A DNA stretch of 58,899 bases from Paenibacillus sp. A3 (GTDB lineage: Bacteria; Bacillota; Bacilli; Paenibacillales; NBRC-103111): contig NZ_JTHN01000052.1 of the NCBI RefSeq assembly GCF_001399685.1, positions 1 to 58,899 of the forward strand, read 5' to 3'. Under the pieces are notes generated by a model. The model was given only the letters and a program-made list of their open reading frames with translations. It was not told the origin of the DNA and searched no databases. The position numbers and the translations under genes were made by a program. Shown here piece after piece: positions 52,589 through 58,899 of this stretch; within the stretch, counting starts at the first letter, position 1, and each line of letters opens with the position of its first letter.

Positions 52589-52624
52589 CCGGGCAGACGA
52601 ACCGGAAGGAGGGAGCATTGTTCT

Positions 52625-53209
52625 GTGAAAAAAAATAGAGAAGAAACCGATGAAACGATTCGCAAGCTGACCGCCATTGCCAGAAGGCACTTTACGGAAA
52701 AAGGGTATGCGGATTCCGCTCTGGAAGAGATTGTAAGCGAGGCGATGCTGACGCGGGGGGCACTCTACCATCATTTTGGGAATAAAAAAGGATTGTTTCA
52801 CGTCGTTCTGGAAGCGGTGCAGAAGGAGGTCGCGGAGCAGGTTGAGGCGGAGGCATCCCAAAGCGACGATGTGTGGGAGCAGCTGTTGTTCGGGTGCCGC
52901 GCCTTCGTTAAGGCGGCGGTAGAACCCCGGAGCCAACGGATTCTGCTGATCGATGGCCCTGCCGTGTTAGGCTGGGACGTCTGGCGCAAAATGGATCAGC
53001 AGCATTCGATGCGGCTGCTGCGCGGGCAGCTTCAAATAATGAAAGAGCAAGGGTGCTTCCGGCCTGCATCCATCGAAGCAATGACGCATTTTCTGTCCGG
53101 CGCACTGAACGAATCGGCGCTGTGGATTGCGCAGATGCCGGATCAGCGGCAAGCGCTGGAGGAGACCATGACGGTCATTGCCTTATTGGTGGAAGGGTTC
53201 AAGCGGTAA
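52625..53209 (+). CDS. TetR-family regulator of its own operon
   Basis: TetR-type repressor of 194 residues with the helix-turn-helix at about 12-50 (ARRHFTEKGYADSALEEIVSEAMLTRGALYHHF in parts). The start is GTG at 52625, 11 bases after AAGGAGGG. It is the third gene of the VOC-AlkD operon, and the palindrome at 51287-51307 in the operon promoter is its likely operator. Confidence 0.9.
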   Translation: MKKNREETDETIRKLTAIARRHFTEKGYADSALEEIVSEAMLTRGALYHHFGNKKGLFHVVLEAVQKEVAEQVEAEASQSDDVWEQLLFGCRAFVKAAVEPRSQRILLIDGPAVLGWDVWRKMDQQHSMRLLRGQLQIMKEQGCFRPASIEAMTHFLSGALNESALWIAQMPDQRQALEETMTVIALLVEGFKR

Positions 53210-53215
53210 ACAAAC

Positions 53216-53250
53216 AGACCGTTCCGACAATGGAAACGGTCTATTTTGCG
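53216..53250. terminator. Bidirectional terminator between TetR and siderophore-binding genes
   Basis: AGACCGTTCC pairs with GGAAACGGTCT, one bulge, followed by ATTTTG; the genes are convergent. Confidence 0.7.
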
Positions 53251-53264
53251 ATAAACAGGCTATA

Positions 53265-54278
53265 TCAGTTCTTGTTCGCCTTGTTCTCTTCCGCTCTCGC
53301 AAGCAGCATGTCCACAATGAGGTCAATCTGTCCTGTAATGGCAATCGGATCGTAGCGATAGAACGTATCAAAGTCGTTCATGAACAGCGTATTATTCTTT
53401 ACCGCATTCAGACCTTGCCACACCGACGAGGCCTGCAGCTGCTTCAATGCCTCGCCTTTTTTCTCGGGGTCGTAGGTCGTCAGAAACATGTAGTCGGCCG
53501 CATAGTTGGGCAGCACCTCCATCGACAGCTGCACGGAGCCGGTGTTGCCTTTCACCTCCGAACGGACCAAGTCCGGCATCTTCAGCCCCAGCGCGTTATA
53601 CACTGTTTGGCCGCCCCGTCCGGCGTTGTCCCCGAATACCCATAAGGTGCCTTTATCGGTCAGCTCGTAAAGCCCGACGGTGGCGGTTGAATCGATGACC
53701 CCTTTTAATTTCTCGCGGCCTTGCGCTGCTTTTTGATCGAATGCCTTGATAAATTGCTCCGCTTTTTGCGGTTCGCCGGCAATATCGCCGAACAGTTTCA
53801 CCGTTTCGTAAATGTTGGAAGTCGTGCCGTAAGGGATATGTAGGGTAGGAGCGATTTTGGACAGCTCTTCATAGTTTTTGTCATACATAACGACGATTAG
53901 GTCGGGAGCAAGCTCCAGTGTTTTCTCCACATTCACCGGCGTGCCTACGTCGACGGCTCCTGTGAGCCGCTTCTTCAGAAACGGATTGTCGAAGGTGGTG
54001 GGTTCGACGCCGACCACATTGGCGCCTACGGATAGCAGCTCGCCGCCGTAAAAATCCGTGACGATCCGTTTAGGTTTGACCGGGATGTTGATATTGCCTT
54101 TGACCGTGGAGAAGCTGCGGGTTGCGGCGGCCGATGCTTCCGTCGACGGCTCCTTGGCAGCCTGCTTGGCCGTGGCGGGATTGCCGGCAGTCGTTGCCAT
54201 ACCGCCGCAAGCGGAGAGCAGCGTAAGGAGTAATAAATAAATCAGGCCGGCGGCCCAAAGCGGCTTGTTCTTAAACAT
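53265..54278 (-). CDS. Iron-siderophore-binding lipoprotein, second copy, Fur-controlled
   Basis: FecB/FhuD-type binding lipoprotein of 337 residues, anchored at Cys24 (LLSAC). An Ala/Thr-rich tether leads to the binding domain with KPKRIVTDFYGGELLSVGANVVGVEP, LELAPDLIVVMYDKNYEEL and KIAPTLHIPYG. ATG at 54278 is used because GGAGG lies six bases before it; the ATG just upstream is too near. It is not a close duplicate of the protein at 15945. Transport partners are not encoded nearby. A Fur box lies in the promoter. Confidence 0.92.
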   Translation of the reverse strand: MFKNKPLWAAGLIYLLLLTLLSACGGMATTAGNPATAKQAAKEPSTEASAAATRSFSTVKGNINIPVKPKRIVTDFYGGELLSVGANVVGVEPTTFDNPFLKKRLTGAVDVGTPVNVEKTLELAPDLIVVMYDKNYEELSKIAPTLHIPYGTTSNIYETVKLFGDIAGEPQKAEQFIKAFDQKAAQGREKLKGVIDSTATVGLYELTDKGTLWVFGDNAGRGGQTVYNALGLKMPDLVRSEVKGNTGSVQLSMEVLPNYAADYMFLTTYDPEKKGEALKQLQASSVWQGLNAVKNNTLFMNDFDTFYRYDPIAITGQIDLIVDMLLARAEENKANKN

Positions 54279-54304
54279 CATTTCCCTCCGTGAGATCGAT
54301 TATT

Positions 54305-54323
54305 GAAAATGAGAATCATTATC
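54305..54323. promoter_or_regulatory. Fur box
   Basis: GAAAATGAGAATCATTATC agrees with the 19-bp Fur consensus at all but two or three positions. It lies just downstream of the -10 box on the minus strand. Confidence 0.85.
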
Positions 54324-54330
54324 GGTAAAG

Positions 54331-54360
54331 ATCATATCAAAAATGATTCTCCATCGTCAA
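54331..54360 (-). promoter_or_regulatory. Promoter of the second siderophore-binding gene
   Basis: On the minus strand: TTGACG (54360-54355), an 18-base spacer and TATGAT (54336-54331). From here to 54589 I see no gene; the stretch is plain intergenic sequence. Confidence 0.65.
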
Positions 54361-54589
54361 TACGAATCGTGAGCGTCGGGACCGCCGCGTAAGAAATAAG
54401 TAAGAATCGGGAAAGAAAAAAGACAGTGGTGCCGGATACAATGAAAAGGCGAACAGGGGCTGTGCTCCCCAGCATATCCGGAAAGGGTGAACGATCAGGA
54501 AGAGATTTTGGGAAATAGGTTTAATCGTATGTAATTTTGGCTTGGTTTGGCTGCTGTGAGCGCTATTTTACGTACGGAGGGGATTGAGC

Positions 54590-54881
54590 ATGTTAGCTTC
54601 CATTCAAAAAGCGGACGGCGGTTATACGGCCCGTTTTTAGCGTCATCTGAAGCATTCCGTCGATCAAATATGGTCGATTCTAACGGACAACGACCGGCTT
54701 GCCGAGTGTTTTCCCCAGCTTCGGATCGACGAGCTGCGCGAGGGCGGGCTGGCACGTATGTCTGGATGTGATCGACGCGCTTTTGTCAGGCAGAGCAACC
54801 GGGTTCCGACAAGAGGAATGGAATACATGGCACGAGCAGTACGTCCGGATCTTGACGCCACTCGGAAGTGCCGACGAATAA
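54590..54881 (+). pseudogene. Remnant of an SRPBCC (AHSA1-like) gene
   Basis: After ATG at 54590, with GGAGGGG before it, the reading LASIQKADGGYTARF meets a TAG at 54638, then continues in frame as RHLKHSVDQIWSILTDND-RLAECFPQLRIDELREGG, the start of an SRPBCC lipid-binding-fold protein. The reading then jumps frame to GWHVCLDVIDALLSGRATGF and EEWNTWHEQYVRIL, the typical end of the same family. The middle of the gene is missing, so it carries both a stop and an internal deletion with a frameshift. Confidence 0.78.
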
Positions 54882-54919
54882 GGAGCAGGAGAGGGGCGTT
54901 ACCCGATCGAGGGATACGA

Positions 54920-54966
54920 AACTGCGGCCCGAGGCCTTGGATTCAAGGGCGGGCCGCAGTTTTTCT
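54920..54966 (+). terminator. Terminator after the SRPBCC remnant
   Basis: ACTGCGGCCCG and CGGGCCGCAGT arms, then TTTTTCT. It has survived although the gene is broken. Confidence 0.8.
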
Positions 54967-54977
54967 ATTGTCGAGCT

Positions 54978-55525
54978 CTAATCCAGCTCCTCATCCATCG
55001 ATGTGGTTCCCCTGCACAGCTCCGGGAACGAACGGGCTACTTGTTTGCAATCCTCATAGCCAAGATTGCCGGAATGCGCCGCCAAGATCAGATACTCGTC
55101 CTCGTTCATGTCTTCTCTCATATCCATAATATAATGATTGCCGCAGCCGTCCATCCCGATAGAGACGGAGCCGGCCATGTATTCGGGGAATTCGTACACC
55201 AAGTTGTATTCTCTCAATTCCTCCGTGCCGAAAAATTGAAAATAGCGCTCCCCGGTTTGAAACTCCCCGCCGTTCGAATAGCGCAAAAAGTCCAGGAGCT
55301 GTCCGGCAGCTTCTTCTGCGGCAGATCCGACGGATCAAACGGCTTGTACTGCGCATGAAGCGGATGATTCGCAGGAAAAGGATTCGTCTGCCGCTCCGCA
55401 ATCTCGGCGATTTCTTGCGTCGACAGCTTCTCGTTCCACGTCCTTACTAAGCGGTCAAGCTCGGCTTGAGTCGCTCCTTCCCGCTTCAGATAAGGCTTTT
55501 CAAACACGTTACTCCACATGGACAA
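54978..55525 (-). pseudogene. SUKH (SMI1/KNR4) family gene broken by a frameshift
   Basis: Two overlapping readings make one protein. The first (from 55525) gives MWSNVFEKPYLKREGATQ to DPSDLPQKKLPDS. The second (down to 54978) gives LLDFLRYSNGGEFQTGERYF, FFGTEELREYNLVYEFPEY and the C-terminal part. Joined, they form a SUKH protein of about 180 residues. The break is near 55295-55305, where one base is missing (CAGCTCCTGGAC for an expected extra C). It is either a recent mutation or a sequencing error. Confidence 0.8.
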
Positions 55526-55638
55526 TTTCCCCCAATAGTACGCTGCTCGATTCGTGTCAGCCTATTATATAGTACAGCGAAGCTGGGCATCAACTCGTTG
55601 AACGGGCTATTGGGGGGTTAAAGGCACTCACCGGGGCA

Positions 55639-55875
55639 TTATTTTGCCGCTGCCCCAGAAGGCGTAAGCAGCTTGCCGATTTGCTGCGAAAATCCGTCGT
55701 ATGTCGCGACTTCCGTATTGTTGAGGGACAGCAGCTCGCGGATTTCGTGATTTTTCAAAAAAGGAACAAGTGGCTGGTCGAACTGGCGTGGATCGATTAC
55801 ATAAATTTCCTTATAGTGCGGCAGCAAAAAAACGCATTACCGTACGAATCTTTGACGACGGCGATCCTGCGGTCG
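55639..55875 (-). pseudogene. C-terminal fragment of a DHHW-family (SGNH-like) protein
   Basis: The minus strand encodes TGDRRIAVVKDSYGNAFLLP, then HYKEIYVIDPRQFDQPLVPF and IRELLSLNNTEV, ending at 55639. The KDSYGNAF and IDPRQF words are typical of the end of DHHW proteins, which acetylate or handle cell-surface polymers. The N-terminal two-thirds is absent: upstream sequence belongs to another gene remnant on the other strand. Confidence 0.6.
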
Positions 55876-55937
55876 CCGGTTGATTTCCGGCAGCTGCTCG
55901 CGGAGACACTCGACGCCTACCGGACGGCGTTCCGGTG

Positions 55938-56033
55938 ATGCAAAGCGGCATCAAAATCAAGCACTTGACGAGTTCGGCGGCGAGCCTGGAGTCCGTATTC
56001 CTTCAGATGACCGGACGCAAGCTGCGGGATTAG
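55938..56033 (+). pseudogene. C-terminal scrap of an ABC transporter ATPase
   Basis: About 31 residues, containing IKIKHLTSSAASLESVF and LQMTGRKLRD, match the end of drug-type ABC ATPases (usual ending SLEDVFLxLTGRELRD). The nucleotide-binding domain itself is missing. A permease start follows 14 bases on, in the usual operon order. Confidence 0.65.
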
Positions 56034-56047
56034 GAGGAGGCAGGGAG

Positions 56048-56216
56048 ATGTATTCGTTTTACTTTATCTTGAAGCGGGACTTCATCAATCTGGCGCTCAA
56101 CCCGGTTCTTTTGTTGACCAATACGGTATTTCCGCTGCTGCTTGTGCTTGTCCTCGGTTATTTAAGCAACGGCGCATACAGCGGAGAAACCATGAACGGC
56201 TACGATTATTACAGCG
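56048..56216 (+). pseudogene. N-terminal fragment of an ABC-2 permease
   Basis: With GGAGGAGGCAGGGAG before the ATG, the reading is a normal ABC-2 start (FILKRDFINLALNPVLLL, TNTVFPLLLVLVLGYL) through about residue 56 (NGYDYY). It is cut by a junction with the terminator of the neighbouring VOC gene. The open frame runs to 56359 with unrelated residues. The remaining helices are missing. Confidence 0.75.
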
Positions 56217-56224
56217 GAAAAGAT

Positions 56225-56263
56225 CAAAGACTCATACCGGCGCATGCCGGATATGAGTCTTTG
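56225..56263. terminator. Terminator of the VOC gene at the deletion edge
   Basis: CAAAGACTCAT and ATGAGTCTTTG are perfect arms with an inner CCGG/CCGG stem. It closes the gene at 56302 on the minus strand and marks the end of the truncated permease. Confidence 0.8.
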
Positions 56264-56301
56264 TTTGTAGGCCGTGGTGCGGCCAAACGGGCGAACCGCT
56301 T

Positions 56302-56715
56302 CTATTCTTCGTGGTTGAACTGCCACTGGATACCGAATTTATCGGTTAATTGGCCGTAGCATTTACTCCAGAACGTTTCTTGCAGCTCCATGCCTACCTT
56401 GCCGCCTTCTTTGAGCTTATTGAAATACGTTTTAATTTCATCGATGTTTTTGCTCATTACGGAAAGGCTGATGTTGTTTCCGGCGGTAAAAGGCATACCC
56501 GGGAAAACGTCGGAAAACATCAAGTCGCTTCCGTTAACGGTAATGCGGGCATGCATGACCAAATGCTTGGCTTCCTCCGGCAGCGCGTACTCCGGGTTAG
56601 GCGGCGTATCGCTGAAGGTCATGATTTGCGGTTTTCCCGTTCCAAAAGCCTCCGCGTAAAATTCGACCGCTTCACGACAATTTCCGTTGAAGTTCAGATA
56701 CGCATTGATAGCCAT
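56302..56715 (-). CDS. PhnB-like VOC-family protein
   Basis: VOC protein of 137 residues of the PhnB/3-demethylubiquinone-methyltransferase-like group. Typical words are INAYLNFNGNCREAVEFYAEAFG, HLVMHARITVNGSDLMFSDVFPG and the ending GQLTDKFGIQWQFNHEE. ATG at 56715 is eight bases after AAGGAG; longer in-frame starts have none. The biochemical role of this group is mostly unknown. It is intact among broken genes. Confidence 0.9.
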   Translation of the reverse strand: MAINAYLNFNGNCREAVEFYAEAFGTGKPQIMTFSDTPPNPEYALPEEAKHLVMHARITVNGSDLMFSDVFPGMPFTAGNNISLSVMSKNIDEIKTYFNKLKEGGKVGMELQETFWSKCYGQLTDKFGIQWQFNHEE

Positions 56716-56945
56716 TAATTTCGCTCCTTCGTTCGAATGGGATGGTATGTAAGCACGGGCTATGTTCACACTTTCGTCACTAGCCTTGCCTCTACCAGTA
56801 TACCTCGAACCGGAGCCATTTTAAACAACTTCCTCATGTCGTCCATCGGCATATTTTTTTGAAAACAAAAAGTACCTGCTCTTCGAAGGGCCTGAAATTA
56901 TATAATCGGCATATGGAAAATTTCAGGGGGACCCGAACATGACAT

Positions 56946-57264
56946 ATTGCACGGGGATACCGGTGTCCATAATTTCGTGTTTCACAAATTCGAGCTGACA
57001 GGCGTCATCGATCCGTCTCCCATAGCTGGCCCGGTTATCTATGATTTTACTTATGCTTTTTGTTCTTCTCCGGACGATTTGAACCTGGATACCTTGTTTG
57101 CCGCCTTCGAACTCCTTCGTCATAAGCCAATAAATAAATCAAGGCTGATCGAAGAAACGATCTTTCAATTGTACTGCCGAATCGGAATCAGCGCGAAAGT
57201 CCATCCGAAAGATTTGGAGAGCTATTTAAAGGCATGGGAGTACTGGAAAACTCTTCTTCCTTGA
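56946..57264 (+). pseudogene. C-terminal fragment of an aminoglycoside-phosphotransferase-like gene
   Basis: About 105 residues carry the catalytic loop HGDTGVHNFVF and the metal-binding segment GVIDPSPIAGPVIYDF, followed by YAFCSSPDDLN, as in APH/choline-kinase-like phosphotransferases. The ATP-binding N-terminal lobe (about 150-200 residues) is missing; upstream is non-coding. The catalytic lobe alone cannot bind ATP properly, so I treat it as a remnant. Confidence 0.72.
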
Positions 57265-57282
57265 TCAAATCATAAGTAACGG

Positions 57283-57317
57283 AAGGTTATTCGGATTTTT
57301 TTACTGGATAGCCTTTT
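57283..57317 (+). terminator. Terminator after the phosphotransferase remnant
   Basis: AAGGTTATTCGG pairs with CTGGATAGCCTT through GU pairs and is followed by TTTTTTC-TTTTTTT. Confidence 0.55.
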
Positions 57318-57474
57318 TTCTTTTTTTGTCTATGTTAAACTCAACTGTTGATATTTGCGGTATACCTTGATAGCAAGGAGTACGAAAACACAACGTCGAA
57401 TAAAAAGAATATGTGAGTCTCTTCATGCCTATTTTCTGCCAACTGATCGAAAAATTGAAGAGGGGTGTTCCTTA

Positions 57475-58068
57475 ATGACAAATGGTAGATTGAATCCTAA
57501 GGTTGATGAATTTTTAAGTAAAGCTAAAAAGTGGAAGGAAGAATTTGAGAAGTTGAGAAATATCGTTCTTGACTGTGAACTGACCGAAGATTTTAAGTGG
57601 ATGCATCCTTGTTACACGTTTGAGGAAAAAAACATAGTTTTAATACATGGATTTAAACAATATTGTGCGCTTCTATTTCACAAAGGTGCCTTGTTACAGG
57701 ATGCCCATGGGATTCTAATCCAACAAACGGAGAATGTACAGGCGGCGCGCCAGATTCGGTTCACCAATGTTCAAGAGATAGTTGAAATGGAAGCCATCTT
57801 GAAAGCCTATATTCATGAAGCCATTGAAGTTGAAAAAGCCGGTTTGGAAGTGAATTTTAAAAAAAATTCAGAATTCAACATTCCTGAAGAACTTCAAAAT
57901 AAATTCGATGAAATGCCTGCCTTGAAAACTGCTTTTGAAGCATTGACGCCGGGACGGCAAAGAGCATACATTCTTCATTTTTCTCAACCCAAACAATCCA
58001 AAACTAGAGAGTCGAGGGTTGAAAAATGCATGCAGCAAATTCTCAATGGAAAGGGATTAAACGATTAG
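57475..58068 (+). CDS. YdeI/OmdA-family (DUF1801) protein
   Basis: Protein of 197 residues resembling Bacillus YdeI. The DUF1801 part (CELTEDFKWMHPCYTFEEKNIV, HGFKQYCALLFHKGALL, about 38-80) is followed by the C-terminal OmdA helix bundle (LTPGRQRAYILHFSQPKQSKTRESRVEKC in parts). The start ATG at 57475 follows GAGGGGTG; longer in-frame starts give unrelated residues. The gene is clearly more AT-rich than its neighbours, suggesting recent acquisition. Function unknown. Confidence 0.85.
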   Translation: MTNGRLNPKVDEFLSKAKKWKEEFEKLRNIVLDCELTEDFKWMHPCYTFEEKNIVLIHGFKQYCALLFHKGALLQDAHGILIQQTENVQAARQIRFTNVQEIVEMEAILKAYIHEAIEVEKAGLEVNFKKNSEFNIPEELQNKFDEMPALKTAFEALTPGRQRAYILHFSQPKQSKTRESRVEKCMQQILNGKGLND

Positions 58069-58160
58069 CATATTCGCAGGTAACACTCAATCAAATAATT
58101 TAAATAAGAACAATCAAAATGTTTCAGGTTGTATTTAAAAGAACAGGGGAAGAAGCTTTC

Positions 58161-58899
58161 ATGGAGGCCAATGTTATTCGTTATTATCGTTTCGGAGAAC
58201 CTGACGAGGTGCTGCGAATCGAAAAGAAGCCGCCGCTTGTGCCGGGACCGGGGGAAATCTCCGTCAAAATGCGGGCACGGCCCATCAATCCGTCGGATGT
58301 GATCCCGATTCGGGGGGCGTATCCTCACCGGATTACGCTGCCCGCGGTCCCGGGTTACGAGGGTGTAGGGGTAGTGGAAGCCATAGGGCCGGGGGTCCCG
58401 AAGCAAATGTTGGGGACGCGCGTATTGCCTTTGCAAGGCGATGGCACGTGGCAGGACTATGTGACAGCCCCTGCCAAATTTGCCGTTCCCGTACCGGAAG
58501 ACATCGACGACGACACGGCTTGCCAGCTATACATTAACCCGGTTACCGCTTGGTTGATTTGCCACTCGGCACTCAGGCTTACGCACGGGGATGTGTTAGT
58601 TGTCAATGCGGCGGGTTCCGCTATTGGGAGAATTTTTGCCCAATTGTCGGCTATTTTCGGATACCGGATGATTGCTCTGACGCGCAGCGACCGCCATACC
58701 ACCGAGCTGCGGCGTCTTGGGGCGGCCTATGTGTTTAACGCGGCGGAAGTCTCCGTCCGGGACCGAATTTTAGAAGTCACGGCAGGCCAAGGAGCCCCCG
58801 CGGCCACCGTTAGTATCGGGGGACCCGTAGGCGAAAAACTGGCGCGCGGCGTGAAGACGGACGGAACGGTCCCAAGCATCGGGCAGCTTTTCTGTATTA
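58161..58899 (+). CDS. Zinc-independent MDR oxidoreductase (quinone reductase-like), cut by the window end
   Basis: The first 246 residues of a medium-chain dehydrogenase/reductase. It starts at ATG 58161 with AGGGGAAG upstream and has no stop before the window ends. The N-terminal GroES-like domain shows PGPGEISVKMRARPINPSDVIPIRG and LPAVPGYEGVGVVEAIG. The Rossmann part shows VVNAAGSAIGRIFAQLSAIFG with NADPH-binding spacing. The zinc ligands of alcohol dehydrogenases are absent, as in quinone or trans-2-enoyl-CoA reductases (MECR-like). About 80-90 residues remain outside. Confidence 0.88.
   Translation, partial: MEANVIRYYRFGEPDEVLRIEKKPPLVPGPGEISVKMRARPINPSDVIPIRGAYPHRITLPAVPGYEGVGVVEAIGPGVPKQMLGTRVLPLQGDGTWQDYVTAPAKFAVPVPEDIDDDTACQLYINPVTAWLICHSALRLTHGDVLVVNAAGSAIGRIFAQLSAIFGYRMIALTRSDRHTTELRRLGAAYVFNAAEVSVRDRILEVTAGQGAPAATVSIGGPVGEKLARGVKTDGTVPSIGQLFCI

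Noticed and set aside
56946..57264. An intact short aminoglycoside phosphotransferase
   Set aside because: The ATP-binding lobe is missing and the reading starts inside the catalytic loop without a ribosome site.
1..58899. CRISPR arrays, tRNA or rRNA genes, insertion sequences, att sites
   Set aside because: I looked for regularly spaced repeats, cloverleaf-like ends (GGTTCGAATCC), conserved rRNA words and transposase motifs and found none I could support.

Overview
The window looks like part of a Paenibacillus-type genome: a monoderm, spore-former-related Firmicute with a moderately high GC content. The evidence is a cyclodextrin glucanotransferase very close to the Bacillus circulans/Paenibacillus enzymes, three lipoprotein-dependent sugar or iron uptake systems whose ATPases are not encoded here, two ECF sigma/anti-sigma pairs (one of the DUF4179 type), strong GGAGG ribosome sites and frequent TTG starts. 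I saw no tRNA, rRNA, CRISPR array, insertion sequence, prophage or origin.

Layout. 1-3.4 kb: a sensor kinase and a secreted GH16 glucanase. 3.4-14.9 kb: a starch/cyclodextrin module with a LacI regulator, a cytoplasmic GH15 glucosidase, a MalEFG importer, a neopullulanase/cyclomaltodextrinase and a secreted CGTase. CGTase would make cyclodextrins outside, MalEFG would import them, and the two cytoplasmic hydrolases would take them to glucose. The repeated operator TGTGCAAACG-TTT lies in the divergent control region and once inside the GH15 gene. The neopullulanase leader carries a terminator directly in front of its ribosome site. 15-28.5 kb: a mixed region of methyltransferases (TylF-like, LCMT-like, class I, PmtA-like), a Fur-controlled siderophore-binding lipoprotein, a TetR/FAD-hydroxylase pair, TrmB-AzlCD, divergent APS kinase and sulfotransferase genes, MarR with a serine hydrolase, and an operon of PmtA-like methyltransferase, tiny membrane protein and adenosylhomocysteinase-like protein.

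28.6-41.6 kb: an unknown protein with a phosphoesterase, a sigma/anti-sigma pair, then the most system-like stretch of the window. An OmpR-type two-component pair with a lipoprotein is followed by polysaccharide deacetylase, sugar-binding protein, a disordered lipoprotein, two permeases and a membrane-fusion (HlyD-like) protein. Two near-identical 57-bp promoter elements with 11-bp-phased TTTACA/GTNACA repeats precede the deacetylase and the disordered lipoprotein. 41.7-50 kb: a chemoreceptor under a c-di-GMP-I riboswitch, a BMP-family nucleoside-binding protein, a SUKH-HEAT/TPR gene pair, and a second sigma/anti-sigma pair. 50-54.3 kb: two TetR units with clear palindromic operators (one controlling VOC and AlkD-like genes) and a second Fur-controlled siderophore-binding protein.

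54.6-57.3 kb is a patch of gene decay. It holds an SRPBCC gene with a stop and an internal deletion, a frameshifted SUKH gene, the tail of a DHHW protein, the end of an ABC ATPase, the start of an ABC-2 permease and the tail of an aminoglycoside-phosphotransferase-like gene, with one intact VOC gene among them. After it come an AT-rich YdeI-like gene and a zinc-independent MDR oxidoreductase that runs off the end of the window.
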